Part shown: one piece after another, positions 49,845 through 61,043 of the stretch
Layout of the letters: each line of letters begins with the position of its first letter
Numbering within the stretch: position 1 is the first letter of the stretch
Assembly: GCA_023101885.1 (NCBI GenBank)
Contig: JALPQD010000403.1
Location: 1,020,685-1,084,684 of the forward strand
From: Typhlomys cinereus
Lineage: Eukaryota > Chordata > Mammalia > Rodentia > Platacanthomyidae
Direction: 5' to 3'
DNA: 64,000 bases
Program-made: the position numbers and the translations under genes
Notes under the pieces: model-generated
Seen by the model: the letters and a program-made list of their open reading frames with translations, nothing else
Told to the model about the DNA's origin: nothing
Databases searched by the model: none

Positions 49845-50130
49845 TAGCATAGTTGCATACAGGTGTTAACTTGACAATTGGGGGTTCAAGCTCTGGGCAC
49901 ATTTGTAAAGAATTATGGTTGAGTTAAGATAAGCAAACATGCAGGAGATTGTCTAGTTGATAGGAGGGACCACGCCCATGGTAAGTGAAGCCATTCCTTG
50001 GGCAGGTGAACAAGATGAAGGGAGTTGGTTAAGGAAGTTGGCAGTCTTCTGTATACCTGGCCAGACATGCTGGTCTGGCAAGTGAAGGTTGTCCCCCTCT
50101 CAGTGGGCCTACGGATATGTCGTGGGCTAC
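49845..50130 (-). mobile_element. Dispersed LTR-like repeat, family X copy 3
   Basis: Reverse orientation relative to the other two copies: 'caggtgttaacttgacaatt' at the low end, then 'tatacctggccagacatgct' near 50050. Shorter than the other copies. Confidence 0.6.
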
Positions 50131-51903
50131 GCTGGGTAAGGAGCTGCACAAGAATCGTGAGTCAGAATAAAATCCCTTCAGTGGTGAATTTATTAGAAGC
50201 ATCCAGGCAAACTGCGACAATCTTTGACTCGTGGATACCCCATCAGGAAATAATCACCAAGCCCTGCCTGAGTCCCCCTTTGAAAATAAGTGACCAAAGT
50301 AAGCAGTACAAAATAAAGACTCTAAGTTGCTCGAGGGAAAATGTATCTTGGTTTCAAGGAAAGGGGGTGAGAAACAAAGGGTAAAACTTGCTGTTCATCA
50401 GCTCTGCCAATGTTCCAGGTTCCAACAGGGCCATGAAAGTGTCTGACCAGGAATTGCTGAGCCTTGAACCAGACTTCTGGCAGGGATGAAAGTTCCTGGA
50501 CTTCTATAAAATGAGCCAAGGCCTCCAGCTATTAGAATTCAGCTCACATAGTCAGAGGCAGTCCTGCCCTAGGGCTTACAGAGACAAGAAGGTGGATGAG
50601 CGTTGGAATGTGTGAAATCACATTTTCTTTTGCAGCCAGAACAACTGTGGCTCCAGCAAGAGGATCCAAAGGAAGACATAGACACATCCGGAGTCAATAG
50701 ATGCGAGTCTGAATCTTGAAGACAGGAGTGAGCCCCTCAGGGCGCTCAACAGAGCCAGCAGTGGCCAAGAGAATGAGTGGAACTAATCGCCGAAGTCAGG
50801 AAGATGGGAAATCTTCCCCTTGAGTTAGAAGGGCAGAATAGATGCCAAGCCCGAGAGCTATGAGATGAGTGGGGGCGTGGCCCTTCCGTGCCTTTTCCAC
50901 ACCTGCTCCCACCCCAAGGGCTGGGAAGCAGAGGGGATGAGTTGCTGTGATTCCTCTCAGTCCCTCTTAGGGTTAGACCAGGGGATGAGAGCTGGAGGGA
51001 GAAAAAAACAATGTTCGCCGTCACTGTGACCCCTGCGTGGTCAGCTTGCCCTGTCTTGAGTTCCCAGCCAGTGTCCTCTCCTGGGTGGTCCCCTTGGCTG
51101 CCCCTGCTATGCATTCCTATCCTGCCTTCCTTTCACCTTGTCAGTTTGAGGAAAGCCACATTCTCCTGCAGCTCTGACCACTTTGTCTCCGATTATTCTC
51201 AGCTCTGGTAGGGAAGATTTCAGGACGGTGTCTTTTCGCTGTCCGGGCGCAGCCCTGGGGCTCCCGCTCGTCTCCCCCTCACATCTCTGTACTGTAAGAG
51301 CCCTCCTGCTATTCAACTGCCCTTCCAGAGCTTCATCCACCCTGCCCTAGGGCCTCGCTCTCACCAGAGCTGAGGTGGACGAAGCATGAAGGTGTCACAT
51401 GCCGGCTTAACTCTGCAGTCACAATCCCATCCCGGAGTTGTGTGTAGCTGTACAGATTGTCAGTTGCTGGATATACAGCACAGAGGTGACGGGCCCACTC
51501 CCTGGTCTAAGGGTCCCACCCTGAGCCTTCGCACTTCTCGCCTACATACTCTTAAATCTATTTTTCTTTATTTTCTTTTACTTCCCTGGCCTGATGAGAT
51601 GGTACACAGAGCATAATGCCAACTATGTTCTCTGCCGCACCACTATACAGGCTTGATCGTCTACAGTGATTTGCCTTCCTTTTAACTCTGTGCGTGCCTG
51701 TGTGCAGAAATTCTTTACCTAAGGCACAGAACATTCCATGAATTCTTGCCTACTGAATCTACCTGCACCCTGCGGTATGTCCGAAAGAAAAGGTGTAAAG
51801 CCATTATGATGTAGAAATACTTTTAATTTAAAAAAAAATCCAAGCATACTTAGGAGCCATATTGCACCAGGGTCACAAAGTAACATAGATCATGCTTTTC
51901 CTC
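50131..51903. other. Unrecognised sequence
   Basis: No gene or repeat family recognised. The 51000-51380 stretch is GC-richer, but no exon or promoter structure is evident. Confidence 0.4.
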
Positions 51904-52231
51904 AAAACTCCAAAGGGCAGGGCTGGAGAGGTGGCTCAGGGGTTAAGCCTCCGCCTTCCAGGCGGAAGGTCCCGAGTTCGGATCCCAGATCCCACGTATA
52001 GACGCCAGATGGAAGCGGGGGTGGCCTGCGCTTCTGGTCCTGGTAGGGCGGAGCCTGTGAATCCCGGGGCAGAAGGAGGTGGAGGCGTCCATGGTGGTTC
52101 GCGAATTCATCCGTGGTTCTACACACACATACACACACACACAGACACGCGCGCGCACATACACACAGTTGAATAAATAATAATAATAAAAAAAAAAGAA
52201 AAAAACATTTTAAAAAAAACTCCAAAGGGCA
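51904..52231 (+). mobile_element. B2-like SINE, young subfamily, with TSD
   Basis: SINE body about 51920-52215. Head 'ggctggagaggtggctcagg', the CCTTCCAGGCGG stem region, a (CA)n tract near 52120-52165 and an A-rich tail. The perfect 16-bp duplication AAAACTCCAAAGGGCA is at 51904-51919 and 52216-52231. Confidence 0.95.
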
Positions 52232-52269
52232 TCTCCCTAGGTCCTACTTGAGTAATCTTAAAAGTTACC

Positions 52270-52760
52270 TGGAGGCCAGGGAGATGTCTTAGTGGTTAAA
52301 GCCTTTGCTTCCAAAGCAGCGGGTGGCAGCACCACCCGCTGTCCTCTCTGTGTCCCTGACCCAACTAAGTGGCCCTCTTCCAACATCAGATGGCCATCAG
52401 AAAACACCCTTGATAGTCCATTCAGGCGGTCTATACTATTGTCCCTAGAGACCCTGGTCATCCAGTTCAGTTCCCTTATATAGACTCCTGGCTGCAGAGT
52501 TCCTGAGCCCTGCCTCCATGGGTGTGATTCTGTATTAATTCTAACGGCCGACACATCTATTGACTCCGTATATGTCTATGTCATGGATCCCTCGATCCCA
52601 TGACAAGCTGATCTAGTGGCAACCTACAATTCTAGTCCTGGAAGGCGATGATGGGCAGGACCAGTCCCTGGTCCAATAGATAAGATGGAAAGAGCTGGCT
52701 CAGTACATTGACAAACAGACACGCAGGCAAGGAAGAAAGTATGTCCCTCTCTCAGCAGTT
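52270..52760 (+). mobile_element. Older SINE split by the 206-bp repeat
   Basis: The head 'ggccagggagatgtcttagt' and 'gcctttgcttccaaagc' occur at 52273-52316. A plausible second half, 'catgacaagctgatctagtg' and 'attctagtcctggaaggcga', occurs at 52600-52650. The 206-bp repeat copy lies between. It is related to the SINE type at 44700-44875. Confidence 0.5.
52338..52543 (-). repeat. Near-identical 206-bp repeat, copy 1
   Basis: It matches 54154-54359 at every base I compared except one (T versus C near its low-coordinate end), in the same orientation and 1816 bp apart. On the minus strand it contains a TATA-box-like 'gtctatataagggaact', so it may be part of an LTR or other promoter-bearing repeat. 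Each copy lies in a different sequence context. Confidence 0.9.
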
Positions 52761-52825
52761 TCTGTGGATACATTATGGCCAGTTCCCTCAGCTTCTAATG
52801 CTGGTATGAATGAACTCTCTCACTC

Positions 52826-52827
<2 letters not shown>

Positions 52828-52856
<29 letters not shown>

Positions 52857-52870
52857 CTATCTCTCTCTCA
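52828..52870. repeat. (TCTA)n/(TCTC)n microsatellite
   Basis: About seven TCTA units followed by CT-rich units. It lies next to the 3' end of the RPS26 retrocopy, where an A-tail would be expected. Confidence 0.9.
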
Positions 52871-52874
52871 TCAT

Positions 52875-53312
52875 AATAACTTACACTTTATTTTACTGTT
52901 TTTCCCAGAAGACAACTTTGTCTATCATTTTTAAGAATCCACCTCTTTACATGGGCTTTGGTGGAGGTCCTGGGGCAGCACCACCAGGTATAAATCAGGG
53001 TGGGGGTGTTCCATCCTTTTGGGCTTCAGGAGATTGGCTCCTGACCACCTTGCTGTGAGCAGCACAGTTCACACAGTAATGCAGTTTCACATAGAGCTTG
53101 GGGAGAACATAAGCGTGAAAGACACTGGTTTCAGAAATGTCTCTGATGGCAGCGGTCTCCACGATGTTCCAAATGATGAATTTCTTTATCACCTTGTTCT
53201 TAGGTCTGCATCGAGTGCAGTTCCTGTAGCGAATAGACTGCATATGGCCGCAGCCCTTTTTGGCTCACCCATTGTTCCTTCTTTTCTTGGTCATGTTGGA
53301 AGCTAAGACCCA
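52875..53312 (-). pseudogene. RPS26: Processed pseudogene of ribosomal protein S26 (RPS26)
   Basis: The minus strand carries a full-length, intronless copy of the small-subunit ribosomal protein eS26 gene. The coding span is 52947-53294, exactly 116 codons including the stop, equal to the normal 115-residue protein, so there are no net indels. It starts MTKKRRNNG and ends PPPKPM. Residues such as [17 protein letters not shown] are clear eS26 wording. Two in-frame TGA stops at codon 10 and codon 100 (52995-52997) stand where arginine is expected, and one zinc-site cysteine region is altered. An AATAAA signal follows at 52887-52892 on the minus strand. No introns plus a 3' poly-A signal mark it as an L1-mediated retrocopy. 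It is non-functional. Confidence 0.95.
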
Positions 53313-54153
53313 AAAGAGTGGTATGAACTCTCTTGCCATGCTAATGAACACCAAGAAGAGTAAGCAAGGAAAAAAAAAAATCAACCCCTTATTTCCATGA
53401 GTTGTTTTGGTCATGCAATTATATCACCTACAGAAGAGAAACTGAAGCAGTGGATTGACAATTTAAAATTAAAGATGCATTAAAGAAAAGTTCTGTTATT
53501 TCCATGTAACTGGGTAGGATGAGCTGTTCTATTTTGTTTGAGTGTGGAAAAGGCTGCATTAATCACAAGAATGCATCCTCCTTCCCTTTGTAAGAATACA
53601 TCAAAACTCAGCTTTATTAATCAATCTACTGTAGCCATCCCACAGACTTTGATAAGTTGGAAATTCATGTTTTTGTCCTTTGTTCTCCAATGTGTCACTG
53701 AGGGCTCTAAAATGGAATCACAAATTTCGACACTTTTTTCTTTTCCTGTAGACAGCGTTCAGCCTCCCAGACTGACTGCTCTCTGGTACGCACAAGTAAC
53801 GGGGAAATTCATGACCAGTTCCTGATTGAGCATTCTATGATCAGTCTTTGGCCAAACCTTCTGCCTTTGTTAACTGTTGTTTGTTCTGCATGATGCTTTC
53901 TGAGAAAAAGAAACTTGTGGTGGGAGAATCCAGAATTTGCTGGCCCTCTCTCACAAGGGAGTGCCTGACTGGTCCCTCTTTGAGAAGAGCACCCCGCCTT
54001 AGTCAGTTTGCATCACAAGAGGAAGGGGCAAATTAATCTTCCCAAAGATGTCTCTGCATCATTAAGAACTTTATGCCCCTGTTCTTAGAGGCAATCCCTT
54101 CTTTGTTCCCATCCCCTGCCTTCTGCTCTGCTGCCTTCCTTGCTCAGGTACCG
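53313..54153. other. Unrecognised sequence
   Basis: No gene or repeat recognised. It may include retroviral flanking sequence, but I cannot support that. Confidence 0.35.
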
Positions 54154-54359
54154 GCTGTCCCCTCTGTGTCCCTGACCCAACTAAGTGGCCCTCTTCCAAC
54201 ATCAGATGGCCATCAGAAAACACCCTTGATAGTCCATTCAGGCGGTCTATACTATTGTCCCTAGAGACCCTGGTCATCCAGTTCAGTTCCCTTATATAGA
54301 CTCCTGGCTGCAGAGTTCCTGAGCCCTGCCTCCATGGGTGTGATTCTGTATTAATTCTA
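54154..54359 (-). repeat. Near-identical 206-bp repeat, copy 2
   Basis: Second copy of the repeat at 52338-52543, same orientation, one difference seen. Here it lies upstream of the fossil pol, whereas copy 1 lies inside a SINE. The TATA-like box falls near 54293-54299 on the minus strand. Confidence 0.9.
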
Positions 54360-54719
54360 TGGCCAATGAAGCCTTTAGCACACAGCAAGGGATCCCAAAG
54401 AGGAACTATTGCTCCCACAGCCTTACGCACCTACAGTCCTGCCACAGATTCTCAGCCCACCAGCTCCACTACCTGCTGTCTCACCACCTGTAACTCCACT
54501 CCCACCAGAAAATCATGACCCAGAGCCTATAGCAAATTGAATTGGAAGACCCCCAAGATAGGGAAAAAGGCTTCACTAACTTAGAATCGGATCTCCCAGG
54601 ACTTCAAAGACTCTCCAACCTTGCTCAGAGAAGCACTGGGCAGGGACCGACCATCTTTCTCCAGGGACCCCTGAACTAGACTCTCGTCCAGTTCCAAGGA
54701 TCATCTCCTCCTGGCTTGT

Positions 54720-57290
54720 CCAGACCAGGAGGCTGTGAGGCTGGGACCAGACCCTGACTGGCCCTCCTGTCAGAGACTACTCAGAGAGTCTTCTGGAAGG
54801 GAAAAAGGGCTCAAATATACAAACAACGGGCCCAACACCAAGAAAAAGTATTTGAGTTCCAAGAAAGAGCCGACTGTGGCTCCGGCCCTCGGGCTGAGGC
54901 ATGTAATAGGCACATTTAATCCTTTTGTGGCAGAGAAAAATAAAACAGCCCCAGGAACACTCAGCCAAGAGTTTGGTCCCTGGCAATGGCCAGTGGCTTA
55001 CTTATGGAAACAGCTGGACTCAGTGGCGACAGGATGGACCCTGGGCCTGAGAGCTCTAGCAGCCACCATGGTCTTAATCCAAGAAGCTGATAAGCTGATG
55101 CTGAGACAGGTCGTTAACGTGAAGTCCCTCATGCTGTGGCTTCTCTGAGGGACAACAAGAGATGCCATTTACTGACTAGTATTAGAATGGCCGACTACCA
55201 CAGATGTGAGACTTCTCATATAAAACTGGAAACTGTATGCACCCTAAACCCTGTCTCTTTTCTGCTGGTAAAACTGGAACCCCACCCCCCCCAACCATAC
55301 TGATGAAGTATTCCCCAGCCAACGTGGCCTGGCTAAACCAGCTGATCTAGAACCCAGACTTCACCCTGTCCACTGATAGAAGTAGCTTCACCTAGGATGG
55401 ACAAAGGATGGCTGGCTTCCCAGTGACCTCAGAAAAGTTTGGAATAGAAGCAAATGGATTGCCACAAGGATAGTCAGTTTGATGTACAGAATTTTGGTCT
55501 TAATCGGAGCTCTGGAGTATGTCACTGACCAGCAAACCAGCAATTACAGACTCTAAGTATACTTTTCCCATTCTGTATGCACTTGAGACTATCTATAAAA
55601 AGAGAGGACTCTTATCAATATGAAAAAAAGAAAAAACACGAACAAGAGACACTCAAGAGTGCTGGAGACCATCTAAAAACCCACAGAGGTGACAATACTA
55701 CACTATAAAAGACATCAGGAAGAGGTTGACAAGATGAGCCAAGGGAACAGAATGACCAACGGGACATCCAAGGAAGCTGCCAGACATCAGGACACTATTC
55801 CAGAAGCAGCTTGGACAGCCCAGATACTGTTGGCTCCAAACCTCGCTGATGATCCAAGTACACTAGAACAGAAGCAAGAAAGGCTGCCATAGAAGGAAGT
55901 CAGGAGACATCTGAGGTATGGTAGATACCGCCACATCATAACGTTTCCATCCCACGAAGCCTGGAGTTTTGACTGGTACTTTAGCACTATAAACTGGGTC
56001 ACCGAAGAAAGACTAAATTAGACTCTTTGCTTGACAGGTACTATATAGCAAAATTGCCCAGCATATACAACCACATCAGCCACAAGATTAGAACATGTGC
56101 CAAAAACAATGCCAGCCACCAACCACCAGACCTCCGAGAATCCAAACTGCTGACATGTCGCCTTTCAAAGATATACTTATTGACCTGAAGTCAAACCCAG
56201 CAAAGGTTGCTGGCACCTACTGATCACGGCATGCGTTTATTTGGGATGGGTATTGACAATACCCGCTCAGAGAGAGCAAAACAGAGAACTAACCAAATCT
56301 CCATTAAAAGAAGAAAAAAGAAGAAGACGCCCCCAGCTACGGCCTATCTTTACCAGTAGAGTCAACAACGGGTCTGCCTTTCTTGCAGAAGTCACCCAGA
56401 ACCTCATCTGGATTTTAAAAATCAAATAGAATGGTCTGGAGAGATGGCTCAAGGGTTAAGTGGAAATGGCAGCAGCCTGTACTTCTGACCCTGGAAGGTG
56501 GAATCCGGGAAACTCCAGAGCAAAGCAAAGAGGAGGTACCACAATCTGGGTGACTTCTGAACCCAAAGTCACCTTTGGGCCGCCACAAATACACACAGTT
56601 CCCTTTGATTCACACAGAAATACGCAGAGAAAGACACACACACACAGACACACATACAAAAATAAAAAAATTAAATTTTAAAAGATCAAAAAGAAGCTAT
56701 ATACTACTTATAGACCAGAGTTCAGGGTCAGTTAAAAGAGTCAATTACACCCTAAAAGTCACACTGACTAGACTCTGCCAGGAAACAGGGTCACATGACT
56801 GGATATCCTCTCCCCGACCTTTCTCCGGGATCTTGCTTGGGCAGCCCCCACATATAATAAGTAAACTAAGGGGAGACTCCTTTCAAATCAATGAACTTAG
56901 CTTGTCTCATCAGCTCCAGGCCTAAGAAAAATACCTCACCAGATCCCTAAAATGTCCAAGAACGAGCTTCTCTTTCACTTAAAGACCAAATCCAACACTC
57001 ACAGCCGCCTGGTGATTCTAAATGGGTTTTAAAAAAAAAAGCCACTGCAACTCACTGCCATCAAGGTTTCAGCAGCAAATTAGATACATCGTTCTCAGGT
57101 TAAGAGGGCATCTGCAGCAAAAGAACTCCCCACATGGATGACCACTGCCAACCTCAAAAGTCCATCCAAACTGATTCTCCAGAAACCACCACGCCACAAC
57201 TCTGTTCTCATCACAAACCAGAAAGCTGACCAGCTTGTACATGACAGAAGCCTGAGGAATAGGCAACGGACCCCGCTCCAGTTGTAAACC
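54720..57290 (+). pseudogene. Decayed gammaretrovirus-like (ERV1) pol fragment
   Basis: Broken plus-strand reading frames follow the gene order of a class I endogenous retrovirus pol. The end of reverse transcriptase and its connection appears at about 54860-55145 (frame 54735-55148). RNase H follows, with a 'STDRSS' site near 55368-55385 and 'GNRM' at 55742-55753. Integrase is last: an 'IDLKS' stretch near 56173-56188, an 'NNGSAF' site near 56364-56381 where the catalytic aspartate position is N, and a 'QSSGSVKRVN' stretch from about 56715 where the catalytic glutamate position is K. A basic C-terminal tail reaches about 57100-57280. Numerous stops and frameshifts and a SINE insertion at 56432-56690 make it non-functional. 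No LTR pair, gag or env was identified with confidence. 54360-54720 is proline-rich in one frame and might be gag-derived. Confidence 0.8.
56432..56690 (+). mobile_element. B2-like SINE, older subfamily, with internal deletion
   Basis: The head 'ggtctggagagatggctcaa' runs to 'gggttaag' and then jumps directly to 'tggaaatggcagcagcctgt', missing about 70 bp of the normal body including the B box. It ends in a CA-rich stretch and A-rich tail near 56640-56690. It splits the integrase part of the fossil pol. Confidence 0.85.
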
Positions 57291-59889
57291 CAGAAGTCAA
57301 TGCACAGCAGAGGCTTACATGTCTAATAGACGGCTTTATCTAGTCTTCTCACTGCAATGCATGAGCACCCCTTGTTTGAGTCTGAGATTGTAGTTCTTGC
57401 CTTGCTCCTTGCTGTAGAACAAGAATTCCACCATCTATCCACCAGGAGGAGCATAGTCTACGAGACACAGGGCTTTGACTTCCTCCTGGTCCTGGAATTG
57501 TGTTGTTCATGACTGAGAAAAAGGTTTCAGACGCTTGCCTTGGTGTGGTGCAGCTGGTGTTTGGAACATGGAGCCTGAAATCACTGACTTTTCACTGTGT
57601 CTCCCAGCCCTGCCCTCAATCCACACTTGGTTGCATTTAAAAAGTAGGCGAAGGATGTTGGGAAAGAAGCCATAGAATGCATGAAGATCACACTGGATGA
57701 GAATTTTCTTTATTGAACCCAGATATGAAGGGACATACTCCCTCACGAGGAATTCCACCAGGCCAGCTCAGGCTGGTGGAGCAGCCCACAAACTGCCCTG
57801 CACGGTCAGGCAATGCCAAGTGCTTGTCCTCTCAGCCTTTGGTTGGCAACGTCTGCATTTCATTAACTTTGCACATGTTCTCTTTCTTGGTGCACGCTGT
57901 GGCTGTCGACTTGTAAAGGGAAACAAAGCAAGAACAGCACGGTTTTCATCAGAGCCAAGAGCCATTCAGAGGGTGAGCTGAACCCACCCGCAGCAGGGCC
58001 GGGAGATCGAGGCTTACAAGAGCGCCTTTTGTTGGAACCACAGATCAGAGCCAAGTCCTCTGTGTCCAGTGATTCCTATGCATGGATTCCTTGCATGAAG
58101 TCAGTTAGCCCAGGAGGCTGGCTCTTAGCAGCTATGCCCTAGGATACAGCAGTAAAATGACCACCTGCCTCGCTCTAGCGTCTGAGGGTCTCCAGCCCTG
58201 TGGAGCTTGGAGAGCCTTAGTGGTTTCTTAACTGAGGCACTAGGTCTGCCTGGGCCGGTAGATGATGCCCCTGAGGCTGATTGTGTCTACCGGCTTAATA
58301 ACGTGCTCTGTCCTACTGTCCGCAGTAGCCACTGATTGTCTCAATTACCCAGTGACCTCGCGATTATCCATAAAAATCTAATTATTAAGTAATCCTGTCA
58401 TCTCAGCCACAGTAACCAGCACCCAACTCAGGAACTAGCATGACTAGTTCCAAGGGGGCCTCCTGCATTCCCCACAGTGGTTTGGTTGCTGTCCTGATGT
58501 CTGGCAATATAAATTGTAACACCCCACTCAGAACACAATCAGCTTGACGTTAAGATTCATTCATATGCCAGCTATATTGTACATCTTACTCCTCCACCCC
58601 ATTTCTTCCCGTATCCATTTGTTAGCAATGGAGTTGATATATGGGTCCTATCCCCAGAATTTGATTCCTATCTATACCATTACCTTATATCCTCTTTTTT
58701 CTCCAAATTGAGGGTGACGAATCAGGGTTATCAGGAGGAATAAATAAGATAGCATGGTTACATCACTAGGATGGCCCCTTCTGAGCTATAGGAAGCAATC
58801 TATAAATGTCTTTCCTTCCCTCCTCCCTCCACTCAAGCCTTCCATTCTTTCCCTTTTTTTACTCATTCTTTCTTATCTGTTCATTTTCCCCAGCTGGGTC
58901 TTCTGGCCATATCTAGCCTCTCTTGCCTTTGTCCCAGCAGACAGCTTCTTGAGGTGCTGGAGACCTGCCCTGTCCTCACACCAGGAGCAAATGTCCACTG
59001 GGGCAACACGGTATGTCCAGGCCCCTGGGATCTGGAGATCTAGAGACCCCATATTGCCCTTCTGCTGATCCTCCCACTGCCAGCCCCCAACTCTGAGTTT
59101 CCTTCTCCATTCCACTGTCCTTACACCCTGTGCTTTCTCCTTTCGTGAACAGCCACATCAATGCCCCACATTCCCGGGGCACCTCCTCTCTCAGCCAGGG
59201 CAGCACTACTCCCCAGATCCCTGCAAACTCATTTGCTTGAAATGCCTTCAACTCGTTCCTTCTCTGACCCATGCCAACATTTTCCTCCTGCATTACAAGA
59301 CCTTTATCATGGATGCTGTTTAACCCACATTGTCCTCCATGCATTTCCAAGGCAAGATCCGGCACCACCTACTTCTCCACCCCAAGTGCACCCCCCAACC
59401 TGCACCTACACCAAGAACACTGTCAGTGTAGTCCAGGTTCCTTTCTAGCTCAGCGATTGAGCTTGTGCAATGCAATATGTTCATTCTTAGCCAACACTCC
59501 CATTCTCTTCTCTTCTTCCCGTGGTCTAGGTCACACCCCCCCCAAAAGTCTCTACTCTAGCAGCTCCCCCTCCCTGCCATGGTTAGTATGCTCAGTGACA
59601 GAGGCGCAACACATGCAAACTTCACCCTTAAAATGTGCTATATATGTATGCGAAACTGTCAAAAAACAAATTCAGCAAAAATTATTTTAAAAATACTCAT
59701 GCTCAGTACATGGAAGCAGGTGCTTATTCAGGGCGAGTGCCCTCTCACTGTCCCAATGTACCACAAAGTACAGCTCTGTGCCTAGCAGGCTGGGGCACTG
59801 GATTGTGGGAAAGCGTAAGGTTCTTACTGTATGAGTTCATGGCATCCTTGCAATCCGCTAGCTGTGGTTAGAGTGATGGTTTGGGGAAT
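57291..59889. other. Unrecognised sequence
   Basis: About 2.6 kb without an assigned repeat. 58300-58450 has a compact block of AT-rich TAAT-type cores and no simple repeat. 58790-59500 is pyrimidine-rich, and L2-like ancestry is possible but unproven. Confidence 0.35.
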
Positions 59890-60660
59890 TCAGTCTCTTT
59901 AGTCCACAGTCTCCCTACTAGGGTTACCAACCAGTAGAGGCTTTCCCAAGAGACTCTTGAGCTCTGGACTGATCAAAGGGGCTGTGGTTAATGGGCTAGA
60001 CCTCTATGACTGGAGAGCAGAGGGATGTAATCATGGGATGGGTCACTGCCTGGCTTTTCAGCAGCCCTGTTAGAAATAATCTTGTAACCATCTTCTCCCT
60101 GACCAGATGGCAAGCATGGGGTTCAAGAAAGTTATAGTCAATACTAAGGAATACTGTAGAAACTGCTGGGGGAAAGAAATAATCATAAGCCTCATCAACA
60201 GCATGAGATCGGTAAGTTGCAATATCAATCACCATGGCAACAGGGGACCACCAGTGTAATAGTGGCATGAGTATCAGGGAGACAAAATGAACAGCTTTCT
60301 GATTGGATTCAAGACCTACTTGTCAGAATGGGACACATCCCTGTTACTGGACACATTCCCATAGAATGGGAATTTATAGTTAGAAACCTTTGGGTCTAAA
60401 GCTGGATGAGTGATGAGAGAAGCACATATCAGTGGGGTGACCTAAATGGAGGTAAACTTGATATACTGCAGAGGCCTGAGCCCCTACAGGAGTAGACAAG
60501 CCAGAGTGAACCCTGAGGTCCATAAAAACATACAGGCAAAAGGGTAGGAGGGAGTGGGAGAGAATGGTGAAAAGAAGGGAGGGAATGGAATGGGGGGAGA
60601 GAAACTGAGATGAATACTCAATATGTTTGTAAAAGTAAAAAAAAAATTTAAAAAGAAAGT
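59890..60660 (+). mobile_element. Old L1 3'-UTR fragment
   Basis: Forward copy of the 3'-UTR type also seen at 29385-30175 and inverted at 18420-18950: 'ctgattggattcaagaccta', a G-rich tract near 60545-60600, and an A-rich tail at 60635-60655. It directly abuts the start of the long L1. Confidence 0.7.
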
Positions 60661-61043
60661 GTATAGACCCCACCCCGCTCCGCCGGTCGGGACGCGTACG
60701 CGAGATCCAGCCGGGCCTCACCGCGCGCTCTAGGACCCCAGGTCAGCCCACAGGGACCCGGCTCCGACTCCCACCATCCAGCCGGAGCCGCGCGGGGGCC
60801 GAGGGACGAGGAGGACCTCCCCCTGCGCCCGGGCCCCGCCCCAGCTGCCCTCGGGTTAAATAGCTCCACGCCTACATGCCCATCCTCCCTTTTCACCCCA
60901 CCCTGCTCCGCTGGTCGGGACACGCGCGCGGTCCACCCGGGCCTCACCCCGCGCCCTAGGTAAGTCCCCGTTCGGGCCCCGCCCACCAGTACCCCAAGCC
61001 AAATAATTCAGTTTAGTGAAATTGAGAGATCTTAAGAGTTAAA
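60661..61043 (+). promoter_or_regulatory. L1 5' UTR with CpG-rich promoter monomers
   Basis: A G+C- and CpG-rich segment precedes L1 ORF1. Two similar units begin with 'ccccgctccgccggtcggga' (60672-60691) and 'ccctgctccgctggtcggga' (60900-60919), about 228 bp apart, the second shorter. Tandem 5' monomers with internal promoter activity are a known feature of rodent L1s. That this copy works as a promoter is inference. About 60 bp of non-CpG leader precedes the ORF1 start. Confidence 0.85.

Noticed and set aside
59440..59490. ID-like wording 'agctcagcgattgagcttgt'
   Set aside because: Only about 20 bp match, with no B box or A-rich tail.
60648..60986. 112-codon minus-strand frame over the L1 5' UTR
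   Set aside because: CpG-rich sequence is poor in stops; it is antisense to the L1 promoter region and has no known domain.
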